Assembly: GCA_033297075.1 (NCBI GenBank)
Contig: MU858100.1
Coordinates: 144,448 to 208,447, forward strand
Reading direction: 5' to 3'
Length of the DNA stretch: 64,000 nt
From: Rhypophila decipiens
Taxonomy: Eukaryota > Ascomycota > Sordariomycetes > Sordariales > Naviculisporaceae
The notes under the pieces are model-generated. The model saw nothing but the letters and a program-made list of their open reading frames with translations, ran no database searches and had not been told where the DNA came from. Below are positions 23,610 through 33,154 of the stretch, in pieces (position 1 is the first letter of the stretch; each line of letters opens with the position of its first letter). The translations under genes were made by a program, and so were the position numbers.

Positions 23610-25685
23610 ATGCGCTTTCGGACTCTCGCCGCATCGCGTTGTTTAGCCGTTGCTCAGCATTTTCGCAACTTTCAAACTCAACCATTTCAGGCTTGTTATT
23701 CATATTCAGCCATGACGGCCTCATCTGCCAATAACTCATCATCACAGCCTCAAGGCACCACACTCGCCGACCTGCCAAAGTCATGGCATCTCACCTCATC
23801 ACTGCCCCATGACCCCCAATATCCCACGCCGGCCGACAGCCACAAAACTCCGCGAGATGAGATTGGGCCACGCCAGGTCCGGGGTGCCATATTCACTTGG
23901 GTCCGGCCAGAACTTCAGAAAGACCCCGAGCTATTGGCAGTCTCACCTGCTGCCATGCGCGATATCGGTCTCTCTATGTCTGAAGCCGAAACAGAAGAGT
24001 TCAGAGAGACCGTCGTGGGCAATAAGCTCTGGGGGTGGGACTCTGGAAATCTTACGGGGCCGGGCTACCCTTGGGCACAATGCTATGGTGGCTTCCAGTT
24101 TGGTGACTGGGCCGGACAGCTGGGTGATGGCCGCGCCATCAGCCTCTTTGAGTCGACAAACCCTCAAACGGGTGTTCGGTATGAGATTCAGCTTAAAGGT
24201 GCCGGCATGACACCCTACAGCCGATTTGCAGACGGCAAGGCTGTGCTCAGGAGCAGCATCCGCGAGTTCATCGTCAGCGAGGCCCTCAATGCCCTTGGGA
24301 TTCCTTCAACTCGGGCATTGGCCCTCAGCCTTCTCCCCCACAGCCGAGTGAGACGCGAGACGATAGAGCCGGGTGCCATCGTGGTCCGCTTTGCACAGAG
24401 CTGGATCCGTCTGGGCAACTTTGACATCCTTCGAGCCCGCGGCGACAGAGCACTCACGAGGAAATTGGCTAGCTACGTCGCTGAGGATGTATATGGAGGC
24501 TGGGACAAACTCCCGGCGCGACTAGACAACCCCGAAACGCCAGCCGAGACACCCGAAGTAAAACGAGGCGTTCCAAAAGACGAGATCCAAGGGCCCCCAG
24601 AGAGTGAAGAAAACCGTTTCACACGACTCTACCGAGAAATCGTTCGGCGCAACGCCCTGACAGTTGCTAAATGGCAAGCCTATGGCTTTATGAACGGTGT
24701 ACTCAACACCGACAACACCTCAATCCTTGGCCTCTCCATCGACTTTGGCCCCTTCGCCTTCATGGACAACTTCGACCCGCAGTATACGCCCAACCACGAC
24801 GACCACTTGCTCCGCTACTCATATCGCAACCAGCCCACAATCATCTGGTGGAATCTCGTCCGACTAGGTGAAGCCCTAGGCGAGCTCCTTGGTGCAGGGA
24901 GCACAGTCGACGACCCATCCTTCATAGAAAACGGCCTCAAAGACGAAAAGGCCGCAGAACCCATCATCGCCCGCGCCGAGAAAATCATCACCCAAATCGG
25001 CGAGGAGTACAAGTCCGTCTTTCTAGCCGAGTACAAACGTCTCGTCGGCGCCCGACTAGGTCTCCTCACCCACAAGGAATCCGACTTTGACCAGCTCTTC
25101 AGCAACCTTTTCGACATCATGTCGGACCTCTCCCTTGACTTCAACCACTTCTTCCGCCGCCTCAGTGATATACCGATCGACTCCATCGACACCGAAGAGT
25201 CAAGAATCTATCATGCCAAAGTGTTCTTCCCCAAAGACTACGCCAGCACCACCCTCGCAACAGTCTCCCAGTCCGACGGCCAAAAGAAGATTGCAGAGTG
25301 GCTAGCAGCCTGGAGAACGCGAATCATCCAAGACTGGGGCAGTATCGAAGACTGGGGCTATTCCTCCCCAGATGCCCATTCCGAGTCGGAAAATGGCAGC
25401 AGCCCGGTTTCTCCCCAGCGCGACCAAGAACGCATAAAATACATGAAATCCGTCAACCCGAACTTCGTCCCCCGGGGCTGGATCCTCGACGAGATCATCA
25501 AGCGGGTCGAAAAGGGCGGTGAACGAGACGTCCTCAAGCGGGTCATGCACATGGCTCTGAATCCCTTCCAAGACACGTGGACTGGCGATGGCTCGGGCTA
25601 TCAAGGTGACGCGGAAGAGGAGAGCCGGTGGGTGGGTGATGTGCCCACCATGGGAAGAGGCATGCAGTGCAGCTGTAGCTCCTAA
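23610..25685 (+). CDS. SelO-family protein adenylyltransferase, mitochondrial
   Basis: A single exon of 691 aa. SelO is a pseudokinase that transfers AMP from ATP to Ser, Thr or Tyr of target proteins; in yeast and animals it is mitochondrial and linked to redox stress. The first ATG (23610) gives an Arg/Phe-rich N-terminus that looks like a matrix presequence; an internal ATG at 23712 would remove it. Family motifs: GGFQFGDWAGQLGDGRA, the nucleotide-binding IQLKGAGMTPYSR and ADGKAVLRSSIREF, ALNALGIPSTRAL, and the metal-binding NTDNTSILGLSIDFGPFAFMD. The C-terminus is CSCSS: cysteine occupies the position of the selenocysteine found in the animal protein, as expected in a fungus without selenoprotein synthesis. 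The absence of introns in a 2 kb gene is unusual here. Confidence 0.95.
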   Translation: MRFRTLAASRCLAVAQHFRNFQTQPFQACYSYSAMTASSANNSSSQPQGTTLADLPKSWHLTSSLPHDPQYPTPADSHKTPRDEIGPRQVRGAIFTWVRPELQKDPELLAVSPAAMRDIGLSMSEAETEEFRETVVGNKLWGWDSGNLTGPGYPWAQCYGGFQFGDWAGQLGDGRAISLFESTNPQTGVRYEIQLKGAGMTPYSRFADGKAVLRSSIREFIVSEALNALGIPSTRALALSLLPHSRVRRETIEPGAIVVRFAQSWIRLGNFDILRARGDRALTRKLASYVAEDVYGGWDKLPARLDNPETPAETPEVKRGVPKDEIQGPPESEENRFTRLYREIVRRNALTVAKWQAYGFMNGVLNTDNTSILGLSIDFGPFAFMDNFDPQYTPNHDDHLLRYSYRNQPTIIWWNLVRLGEALGELLGAGSTVDDPSFIENGLKDEKAAEPIIARAEKIITQIGEEYKSVFLAEYKRLVGARLGLLTHKESDFDQLFSNLFDIMSDLSLDFNHFFRRLSDIPIDSIDTEESRIYHAKVFFPKDYASTTLATVSQSDGQKKIAEWLAAWRTRIIQDWGSIEDWGYSSPDAHSESENGSSPVSPQRDQERIKYMKSVNPNFVPRGWILDEIIKRVEKGGERDVLKRVMHMALNPFQDTWTGDGSGYQGDAEEESRWVGDVPTMGRGMQCSCSS

Positions 25686-25838
25686 GCTTATTTCAATGGA
25701 GAGGCCGGTGATGGAGTCAAGGAGAAGGTCTTCTCGCGATCAGAATGGGATTTGTAATTGTCTTTGAAGCCCGGCGTGTATGATTTCTACCTAGAGTCTC
25801 CGTAGTGCTTTTCTCAGTATATGTAGGCACCTAGTATT

Positions 25839-25890
25839 CAGGCACCACTACTCTCATATTCAGGCACCACTACTCTCATATACAGGCGCC
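25839..25890. repeat. 22-nt tandem repeat, about 2.4 copies
   Basis: CAGGCACCACTACTCTCATA starts at 25839 and 25861, and a diverged partial copy begins at 25883 (CAGGCGCC). The period is exactly 22 nt. A further truncated copy (TAGGCACC) precedes it at 25824. Confidence 0.85.
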
Positions 25891-25912
25891 AGTCCAATTT
25901 CAATTTCTCAAA

Positions 25913-25978
25913 GCATTTATTCCAGACAGTCAAGGCATTTATTCTAGCCTGTTAAGGCCTATAATATTTCTCGTGGAG
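25913..25978 (-). repeat. 22-nt repeats related to the array at 63.6 kb
   Basis: GCATTTATTCCAGACAGTCA begins at 25913, GCATTTATTCTAGCCTGTTA at 25935, and a weak third unit at 25957, again a 22-nt period. Reverse-complemented, these match the AATAAATGCCTTAATAGG-type units in the MITE-like element near the right end of the window, so this is a diverged, inverted second copy of the same repeat family. Confidence 0.7.
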
Positions 25979-26847
25979 CATGAATCCCTGAGTATGCCTT
26001 TATACTCAATCTGCCTTGTTCTCGCCCTTTCCAATGACAAGTCCATCACCATTCAAGAAATGAGCATGACCGGCACCTATGTTTAATTCCATACTAGCAC
26101 GAATGATTTTCCACTGTCACGGCGTCAAAACCGAAAGGCTGATAACAGACACTCAATGATAAGAAAAGAACCAACTACTATAAGCGAGTGACTATGGACA
26201 TGTAAGTATCCTCTGGTACATGCTCAAAGGCCGGGTAATCCATTCTGGGCCATGCATTTTTATTACTCGTCGTCTGCCCCTCTCATTTTTGTACCAATTG
26301 TAACACACACAAGTCATTCTCATTCACCATTTTCTCTCCTCCTTTGCACACGCCTAAGTCTCTCTTGTTACCCTCCTCTTGCAAAACAGCTTCCGCCAAA
26401 ATCCAGTGCTCACATGATATACTAAGGGAGAAACGACTGCGATGGACGTGGCGCACTTGGAGAGGACGGTTTTGCCGCTGCCCCCAGTAGATCAGGAGAG
26501 GACAGATTCAACCTTCCTCCATAATCAGGATGCAGAACCACGGTTGCTGGATATAGGAAAAGCCGTACGTAACCATAAAGTGTCCAAAGCGCTGAAACGG
26601 GCAGTAGCCTTCCAAGCGTAGGATGTCGCGTGATTGTAAAAGCTATCTGTTGTCGAAGATGTTGGTAAAACCGAGCCTCATATGGTCTAGTTTCAACTGT
26701 AGAGAAACGAGGGTGAAAATTCAGTGCGGGTAAGTAAAATTGTACACGTCGACGCTCTCAATGCGAGCCAGACATCGATATCTCTCCATCAAAGACAACT
26801 AGAGGACAAATCTCTACTCGTCTCGATTTATTCGACATCATCCTTCT

Positions 26848-29540
26848 TTAGCGGAAGGCGCCGTTATAGCGAGGGCCGGGAGCCATGCGAGTGTTCATGG
26901 CTGGGCCGACACCAGGACCGGGGCGGGTCGCGACGGCATGGTTGGTGCACAGCATGCCGACTCGGGAGCCAAACTTGGATCCGCGGAGAGAGACCATGTG
27001 CTTGCGGATATGAGCAGCGACGATCTCACGGTGGTGAGGATTGGCGTGTGTCAGAATGTACTGAATGAGATAGTTGCCATACTGGTCGCTAGCAATATCG
27101 ATCAAGGGAATGCGGGGGCGATCGACTCTGCCTTCGCAGACTCGGTCAAGATAACGGCCAAGGAACTCGGGCCCTCCAATCTTGAGGCACTTCTCGACCA
27201 CCTTTGAGGCGAACTGATCCATGCTGTACTCGGAAGCATAGCGGATAACATGGTCGACAGCACGGCTGCGATCAGCGGGAGCGCCATGCTCACAGATGTG
27301 CTGGATGCACCAGTTGCCGAACTGTCCATGGGCGACGAGGTCGATGTTTGCCAGGACTTCCTCAATGCAAGGACGCTATCACATGTTAGTATGAGTCTTG
27401 GGTGACAAAAAATGGAGCCTTGGAACGGGATGTGAACGTACCTTGTCTTCCTCCAAGCAGTTCTCGAAGATATTCTGAACGACCAGGCTGCCAGTCTCTC
27501 CCAGTGCCACCTCGTGCCACATTCCACAAAGGGCTTCGTTGACGTACTTCATGATCTGAGGGGGCGACTCGGTCCATCTCAGTTCAAAGAGCTTCTGCCA
27601 GACGTGACAGGCGTAGCGATGAATCACGGTATCGGGGATTCTGCGAAGAAGCTCGTGGACCATGTTGGCCTTGTAGTCCTCGGGAACCGAGTCGAAAGCC
27701 TTCTGAACCACGTGACAGCCGAAAGGATCCATGGACAAGCCGAGAGTATTGCCCCGAATGGCCTGGGCAATCTTGATGACTTGCTCAGGAGTTCCGTGCT
27801 CAAAGCAGCGCTGGACCAAAAAGTTGCCAAATCGGTTGACCATCAATGGATAAGCCTGTGCAACGATCGCTTCGACGATATCATACTTCTGCTCCGGGGT
27901 TCCGACCTTGAGCTTCTGCTGAAGAAAGATGGAAGCCTGCTGGTCGTTGTTGCAGACAATCTTGTCGACAATATACTTCCAGTCGCAGGTGACATTGCGG
28001 TCCAGCAGACGGCGGTAGTTCAGCGGTTCAGTCGCCGCGACGAATGTCTGAGACTCGGCGCCCATGGGTTGCAACTGATAGTGGTCAGCCGCATAGTCAG
28101 AGACCACAAATTCCATAGAACGCACCGAACTTACTTCATTTTTCCACGGCGGAGCCGCTGCAGAAGTAAATTCGGTGGCGTGCGGAGAAAGTGAAGTCCC
28201 GACCGATTGCTGCTGGTACGGAGAGTACATGCCCACACCCATACCGTTCGACATGGTGTTCTGAATGGCAGCTGGATAGCCCGGGGCCGCATCATATTGA
28301 GCTGGGGCCAAGTTGTATCCAGTGTACCCATTGGAATAGTTGGCTGCACCTTGAAATCGGCCGTCATGTCGACCGCCTCGGCGACCGCCAGGTCGGATGA
28401 TCTCATGCTCAACCGCCGCGGTACGATCCGGTCGATAAGCGTCCATTGGCTGTTGAGCAAAGGACGACTCGTAGCCCGAATTGCCGCGATTGTTCATCCA
28501 CGAGGTTTGGTTGGGGCCCTCTCCCATGGCCAGATCAGCTTGCGCAAAAGGAGTGGGGTTGGGAAAACCTAGTTTGTTGGTGGTGTTCCAGATGCCACGT
28601 GCACGTCCAAGACCTCCGGCAGACAGCTGATCACTAGTATCTGAGCGAGTATCGTCCTGAGGAACCCATCCGTAGTCGCGAGAGAATGGGACTTTGTTGG
28701 GCAATCCGAAGGGGGCCGTAGCAAGCGGGATGCGGAGAGGTGCGGGAGAGATACCGCGCGAAGGGGGAAACTCAACATCCAAGGGAGTAACACAGCCACT
28801 GCTCTCCTGGGTGTATAGACCACGTGTCTGTGTAATCTCTTGCTTGAGGCTCGAGATATTGGCCTGGGCCTGGGCAAGCTCTTGCTTGAGGCGCAAAACC
28901 TCGGGGTCATGGCCTTCGTTCGGAGCCGTGCTGGCAGATCTAGTGGTGGGAGCAGTTCCAAAAGTTTCGGTGGCCGGCGTGATAGGAAGCGAGCTGGAGG
29001 ATGACTGGTGATCCAAGACACGAGGGAACATGGACTCCTCCTCCTCGGACTTGATCGACTGGCTCTGTGCCGAGATCGAAGGTTGCTGGTCGGAAAGCTT
29101 CGCGTAGAGCTTATCCATTGGGTACATGTCGATGGACGAAGGGGAATCGCGACTCATCTTGAGCTGTTATTGCATGGTTAGCACAAGGCCCGACATTCTG
29201 GGTGGCAGAGTGTATACCTTTGGGCAACTCTGGTTCGCCAGCTTCGAGGTGGTCAACGGAACGGCATTCTTCTTGGCAGACGACACCGCAGTTGATTCCT
29301 TCGAGCATTGTTTACCATCGTCAGTCCCAATGGTCCTGCATGCAGTCTCCCACAAACACGCCCTCAAGAGTGATGTGGGATGGCTTGGATCAAGAGAGAA
29401 GCGGGAAGGTCAATGGCAAGTCGACAGAAGTAGCTTACCTGGGTCAGGTGGGTGAGAATTGCATTCTCGTCCTGGGAGAAGCTCTTGGAGCCCGAGGCAC
29501 GGCGCTCGTTGGGAGAGCCGGTCGACAGGGCCGCAGACAT
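26848..29540 (-). CDS. puf3: Pumilio-family RNA-binding protein, Puf3 type
   Basis: Minus-strand exons 29540-29439, 29298-29218, 29163-28135, 28074-27442 and 27375-26848, giving 790 aa. PUF proteins bind UGUA-containing 3' UTR elements and control mRNA decay or translation in the cytoplasm; yeast Puf3 acts on nuclear-encoded mitochondrial mRNAs. The N-terminal half is disordered. The C-terminal 350 residues contain the eight helical Puf repeats, from NYRRLLDRNVTCDWKYIVDK through FGNFLVQRCFEHG, DPFGCHVVQKAF, HRYACHVWQKLFE, GSLVVQNIFENC, HGQFGNWCIQHICEH and DQYGNYLIQYILTH. The tail is Gly/Pro/Arg-rich. The acceptor of exon 2 (an AAG) is inferred from frame and from similarity to fungal relatives. 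The intron 28134-28075 is 60 nt, a multiple of three, with no stop; if retained the protein is 810 aa. Confidence 0.93.
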
Positions 29541-30886
29541 TTTGAAGGCCTGATCGAAGGTGGATGTCGGATATGTGGCTGGGCGAGAGAATTCAGTGTG
29601 AGACAACAAGTAAAAAGATCAAGATGTTCCAAGCAGAAAAGTAGATTGTGGTGAAGGTTGGAAAAGTAAAAAAAATTGCAGATGATGGGATGGACGGGCC
29701 AGCAAAAATTGTCGGGACCGCGGAATGGAGGGACAGAAAGAAGAAAAGTACGCGGGCAGAGAAGGCAGTCGAGGTGGCAGGAGCTCTTATTGTGGGGCTC
29801 GTAGCTGGCGGAGATAACGATGGAAAATGATTGCGTTGCGTTTACCTGAAGATCGACCCGAGCGAGTGGTTGCTGGGCAGTATGGGGAAGTCATGCCCCA
29901 GCGGCTGTAGCTTTGCATGGGGAAGACAAGGCAAGTGACTTGCTACTTGACTGTTCAATGCTCAATCAGATGCTGCGAACCGGAGAAAGAGATGACGATA
30001 GTACGTGATGGAAAGGAAATCCGGAACAGAAGACACGAACGAGCAAAGAAGGAGGAAAAGGAATACAACGGTGAAGCTATTGACGACGAAGATGTAGAAA
30101 GAGCTTTGGGCGAAATTGAACCGGAGAGTGGCAGCTACTCCTAGCTTCTAAAAAGCCTAGCATCGATCAAAAACAACACTGCAGCGTGTCCAGATCTGGG
30201 TGGGTTGGCTATGAGAGGGAAGGTGCGTATGAGCAAGAGCACCGTGTCTGCCAGCGAGCGGCGGCCGGTGTTTTGTCGCCTGTCTCCGGGGGGAGCCGGC
30301 CTGGCAGGTTCGAATGAAACGCGGCTTCCTTGATAGAGGACGGGAGCTATGTAACGGGACTGGAGATATCTGCGGGGTGGGACTCAAAACTAGAAACTCG
30401 GGACCGAATCTCGTAGGGAGGACCTTATTGGCCCTTGCTGCCTTCCACGTAGGTGCTGCTAGAAGAATGACATATTTCTTTCGACCGATGGAGCTCCATC
30501 TGTGCCTGAAGGGGCCCTTTGTACACTCTTCCATCGAAGCCACGATCGAGAGTTCAATGATCCGGTCAGCCAACCCTCTTAGACCCGTCGTTAGGGACAG
30601 GTTTGGTACCTGAACGAGGAGCATGCCACACTCCATTCCAAGACACCGCGCTCCCCAAAAAGACAAATAGCTGCATCGAGACAGTAAAAAGCTTGTTTTC
30701 GCGAGGTGTCGGTGAGACAAGGAGGCAATCATGGATTCAATAATCGTGACATAATGGTAGAGTGCGGAGGAACTGGACGCAGAGAACACCGAGGACGATC
30801 GGGGTATATTATAGGTCGTACACTATATAGAAATAAAAGTACAAGCCACAAATGAACTCTAGTGTGGCAGAACGGATATGCTGATT
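29541..30886. other. upstream region of the Pumilio gene
   Basis: About 1.35 kb between two minus-strand genes. It holds the promoter and leader of the Pumilio gene and the 3' UTR of mS33. Short frames near 29.9-30.1 kb and 30.2-30.8 kb have no family resemblance. Confidence 0.5.
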
Positions 30887-31407
30887 CTATCTCTTCTTGT
30901 CGTGGGGTGCTACAAATCGCTAGTTAGCATGGATACCATTAATGGGCAATCTGGGGTTTTCGCATACATGGAGGAGCATTCTTCTTTTTGGGAGCGCCCT
31001 TTCCGCGTGCTTTAACACTGCAAATTGTTAGCCCGCTGCCATCCAGCCAACAGCATACATCACACATGGAAAGCCGACATACCCAGCAAGATGTTCCAAC
31101 CGATCGGCTTCCTCTTCATTCTCAACAAACAGATCCAGGTTCTTAAACTCAGTCATGAAATCGCGATAAGTGAACATTTTCCGTGGATAGTATGATACGA
31201 CTGAGGGGCCCTTGAGTCTTTCTCGAAGAATCTTATTGCCGGTCCGGATGCCGTCTGGGTTGAAGGTGGTCGAGAAGAGCTGGCATTGCGCCTGGGCAGA
31301 TAAGAGTTAGCAACGCCGCTGCGGGACGCCATCCTGTATTTTTTTAAGCTGAAACAGTTAAACTGTACCTTCATAAGGTCAAGGATCCGCGCACGAGGGA
31401 CCGACAT
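30887..31407 (-). CDS. rsm27: mitochondrial small-subunit ribosomal protein mS33 (Rsm27)
   Basis: Four short exons on the minus strand: 31407-31369, 31291-31083, 31017-30968 and 30909-30887, giving 106 aa, the usual length. mS33 is a structural protein of the mitochondrial 37S subunit head. The spliced protein has the family hallmarks: MSVPRARILDLMKAQCQLF, STTFNPDGIRTGNKILRER, LKGPSVVSYYPRKM, then an acidic middle (LFVENEEEADRLEHLAG) and a basic end (VKARGKGAPKKKNAPP...DKKR). No single open reading frame shows this; it emerges only after splicing, so it would be missed by a single-exon search. Phases 0, 2 and 1 all join cleanly. It is divergent from the RNase III gene with 496 nt between starts. 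Confidence 0.92.
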
Positions 31408-31903
31408 CTTGACTCTACATGGAGTTCTGGTGGAAGTAAATAGGCGTGAACGATCCAGCTCGCCAATTCCACGACGTGACGTTGGAAGATCTTTGGTGTT
31501 GAAGATGCACAGCCAATCAGCGGCTTTACCGCTATGGATCCCGCAGCTGAACCCTTGTTCAGCCTCACGAAGCTTCTCTGTTTCGGGTCGCGCCAAGCGG
31601 GCAGCTGCCGAAGTGGGGCATCCCGTCCTTCATCCTGCTCACCCAAAGCCTGAATTTCAGCACAACAAGGACCTTCAGTTTTTTCGAAACACCGATATAT
31701 TCCCATCGGCTGTACAAACTGAGCAACATTCTAGCAACCGCATTTGCTGAATGCAGTCAATGCCGCCAATCATAAACTCGACAGAGATCTGAGGTTTTAG
31801 GTGCGATTTAAAGTCTGGAGCCAACTGAATCTCCATACTTTCTACGTTTTTTTTTCCAATCGTGGAAACTCACATACTGAAGTGAGCGATCAGATATCTC
31901 ACG
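31408..31903. promoter_or_regulatory. shared divergent promoter of mS33 and RNase III genes
   Basis: The 496 nt between the two outward-facing start codons must carry both promoters. No defined transcription-factor site could be assigned. Open frames on both strands here are chance. Confidence 0.5.
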
Positions 31904-33154
31904 ATGCCGAAGCGCAACCGCACCGAGTCCATGGGGGATGGCCCTGATGCAGTCGTTTCAGTTTCCAAGCGAACAAAGCCCGACAAGGACTCCGATGCGC
32001 TTCAGCTCATTTTGGAGAACGCCGATGACCTGATCGGCTGTATTCGCGAGTTGCAGTCAGCAAAGAAGAATCGCAGTGGCCCCTCGGCATTGAACCTCGA
32101 TGATCTTGGAGATTCCTGCAAGGAGAATATTTCCAGGTTGAGCCAGATACTCTCGCCTGCTTTTCAAAGCTTGGCATGCCCATCCCAGGATACAGCTATC
32201 GAACACAAGGACGCCACAGCTGTTCGAATTCCTTCAAGTGCGACCATCACAAAATGGACAGCCTCAGCCATAAAAAAGTCCCTCCCTCCCATGCCCGCGG
32301 TTCTCGATCCCAAATTGGAGATTGCGGCGCTCACACACTCTGGTAGGACAAACAAAGTTACAGATCCAAATTATGAGCGTCTGGAGTGGTTGGGAGATGC
32401 CTACATCTACCTGACAGCTACTTCCTTGATATACCAAACCTTTCCAACGATGGATCCTGGAAAATCCTCGCAACTGCGAGAAATTCTCCTTCGCAACAGG
32501 ACACTTGGGAACTACACAGTCCAATACGGTCTGGACAAACGCGCCAACTTCCCAGTGGAATTTGGACTGGGAGGTCGGGTGGGAGGTACTTCGGCAAGCA
32601 ACACGGCGCGGTTGAAGGCGCGCGGAGATATTTTCGAAGCTTATGTCGGTGCCCTTGTCCTTTCTGATCCCGAAAACGGTGTTCAACGAGCCGCCGATTG
32701 GCTCAAAGCTCTATGGGGACGAGAACTCGAAAGGGAGATCAGAAAGCATGAGATCGCCCCGGTCATGAGAGAGGGAGAGCTTGGCCCCAAGACGGAACTG
32801 GAACGGGCTATTGGCTGTAAAGGGATCAAGATCGAGTACAAAGATCTCCCCGGTGCGAAGAGGGACAAGGTGACCAACGTTCTTTTGTTCACAGTCGGGT
32901 GTTATCTCACTGGATGGGGAGAATATATGAAGCAACTTGGGTATGGCACAGACCAAAACAAAAAAGAAGCCGGGGCTAAAGCTGCGAAAATGGCTTTGAA
33001 CAACAGGAAGATGTTGCAAATATACAAGGACAGGAAGAAGGCGTATCTGGACGCACGAGCTGCCCAGGAAGAAGCATCCGCTGTGAAGGAGGAAGCGTCT
33101 GCTGTAAAGGAAGAAGCTTCTGATGTAAAGGTAAAGGAGGAAGCCGATGATTGA
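31904..33154 (+). CDS. Rnt1-like ribonuclease III
   Basis: A single exon of 416 aa. Class I RNase III enzymes cut double-stranded RNA and in fungi mature rRNA, snRNA and snoRNA precursors in the nucleus. The catalytic signature NYERLEWLGDAYIYL holds Glu158, Glu161 and Asp165, and the second metal-binding pair is Asp242/Glu245 in GDIFEAYVGAL, so the active site is intact. This separates it from the RNase III-derived mitoribosomal proteins, which have lost these residues. A double-stranded-RNA-binding domain follows at about 300-370 (KTELERAIGCKGIKIEYKD...GTDQNKKEAGAKAAKMAL). An N-terminal patch (KRNRTE, SKRTK) could direct nuclear import. The last 45 residues are an imperfect 8-residue repeat (KEEASAV three times). 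A partial copy of this tail occurs 0.4 kb downstream. Confidence 0.93.
   Translation: MPKRNRTESMGDGPDAVVSVSKRTKPDKDSDALQLILENADDLIGCIRELQSAKKNRSGPSALNLDDLGDSCKENISRLSQILSPAFQSLACPSQDTAIEHKDATAVRIPSSATITKWTASAIKKSLPPMPAVLDPKLEIAALTHSGRTNKVTDPNYERLEWLGDAYIYLTATSLIYQTFPTMDPGKSSQLREILLRNRTLGNYTVQYGLDKRANFPVEFGLGGRVGGTSASNTARLKARGDIFEAYVGALVLSDPENGVQRAADWLKALWGRELEREIRKHEIAPVMREGELGPKTELERAIGCKGIKIEYKDLPGAKRDKVTNVLLFTVGCYLTGWGEYMKQLGYGTDQNKKEAGAKAAKMALNNRKMLQIYKDRKKAYLDARAAQEEASAVKEEASAVKEEASDVKVKEEADD

Larger units (their letters stand above)
25686..26847. other. intergenic region between SelO and the Pumilio gene (convergent)
   Basis: About 1.16 kb containing both 3' UTRs. The left part has the two 22-nt-period arrays listed separately. 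Nothing else recognisable. Confidence 0.5.

Noticed and set aside
29167..29609. Single long exon upstream of the Pumilio ATG
   Set aside because: The frames in this stretch differ and are joined only by introns; the two short exons listed in the Pumilio gene explain it better.
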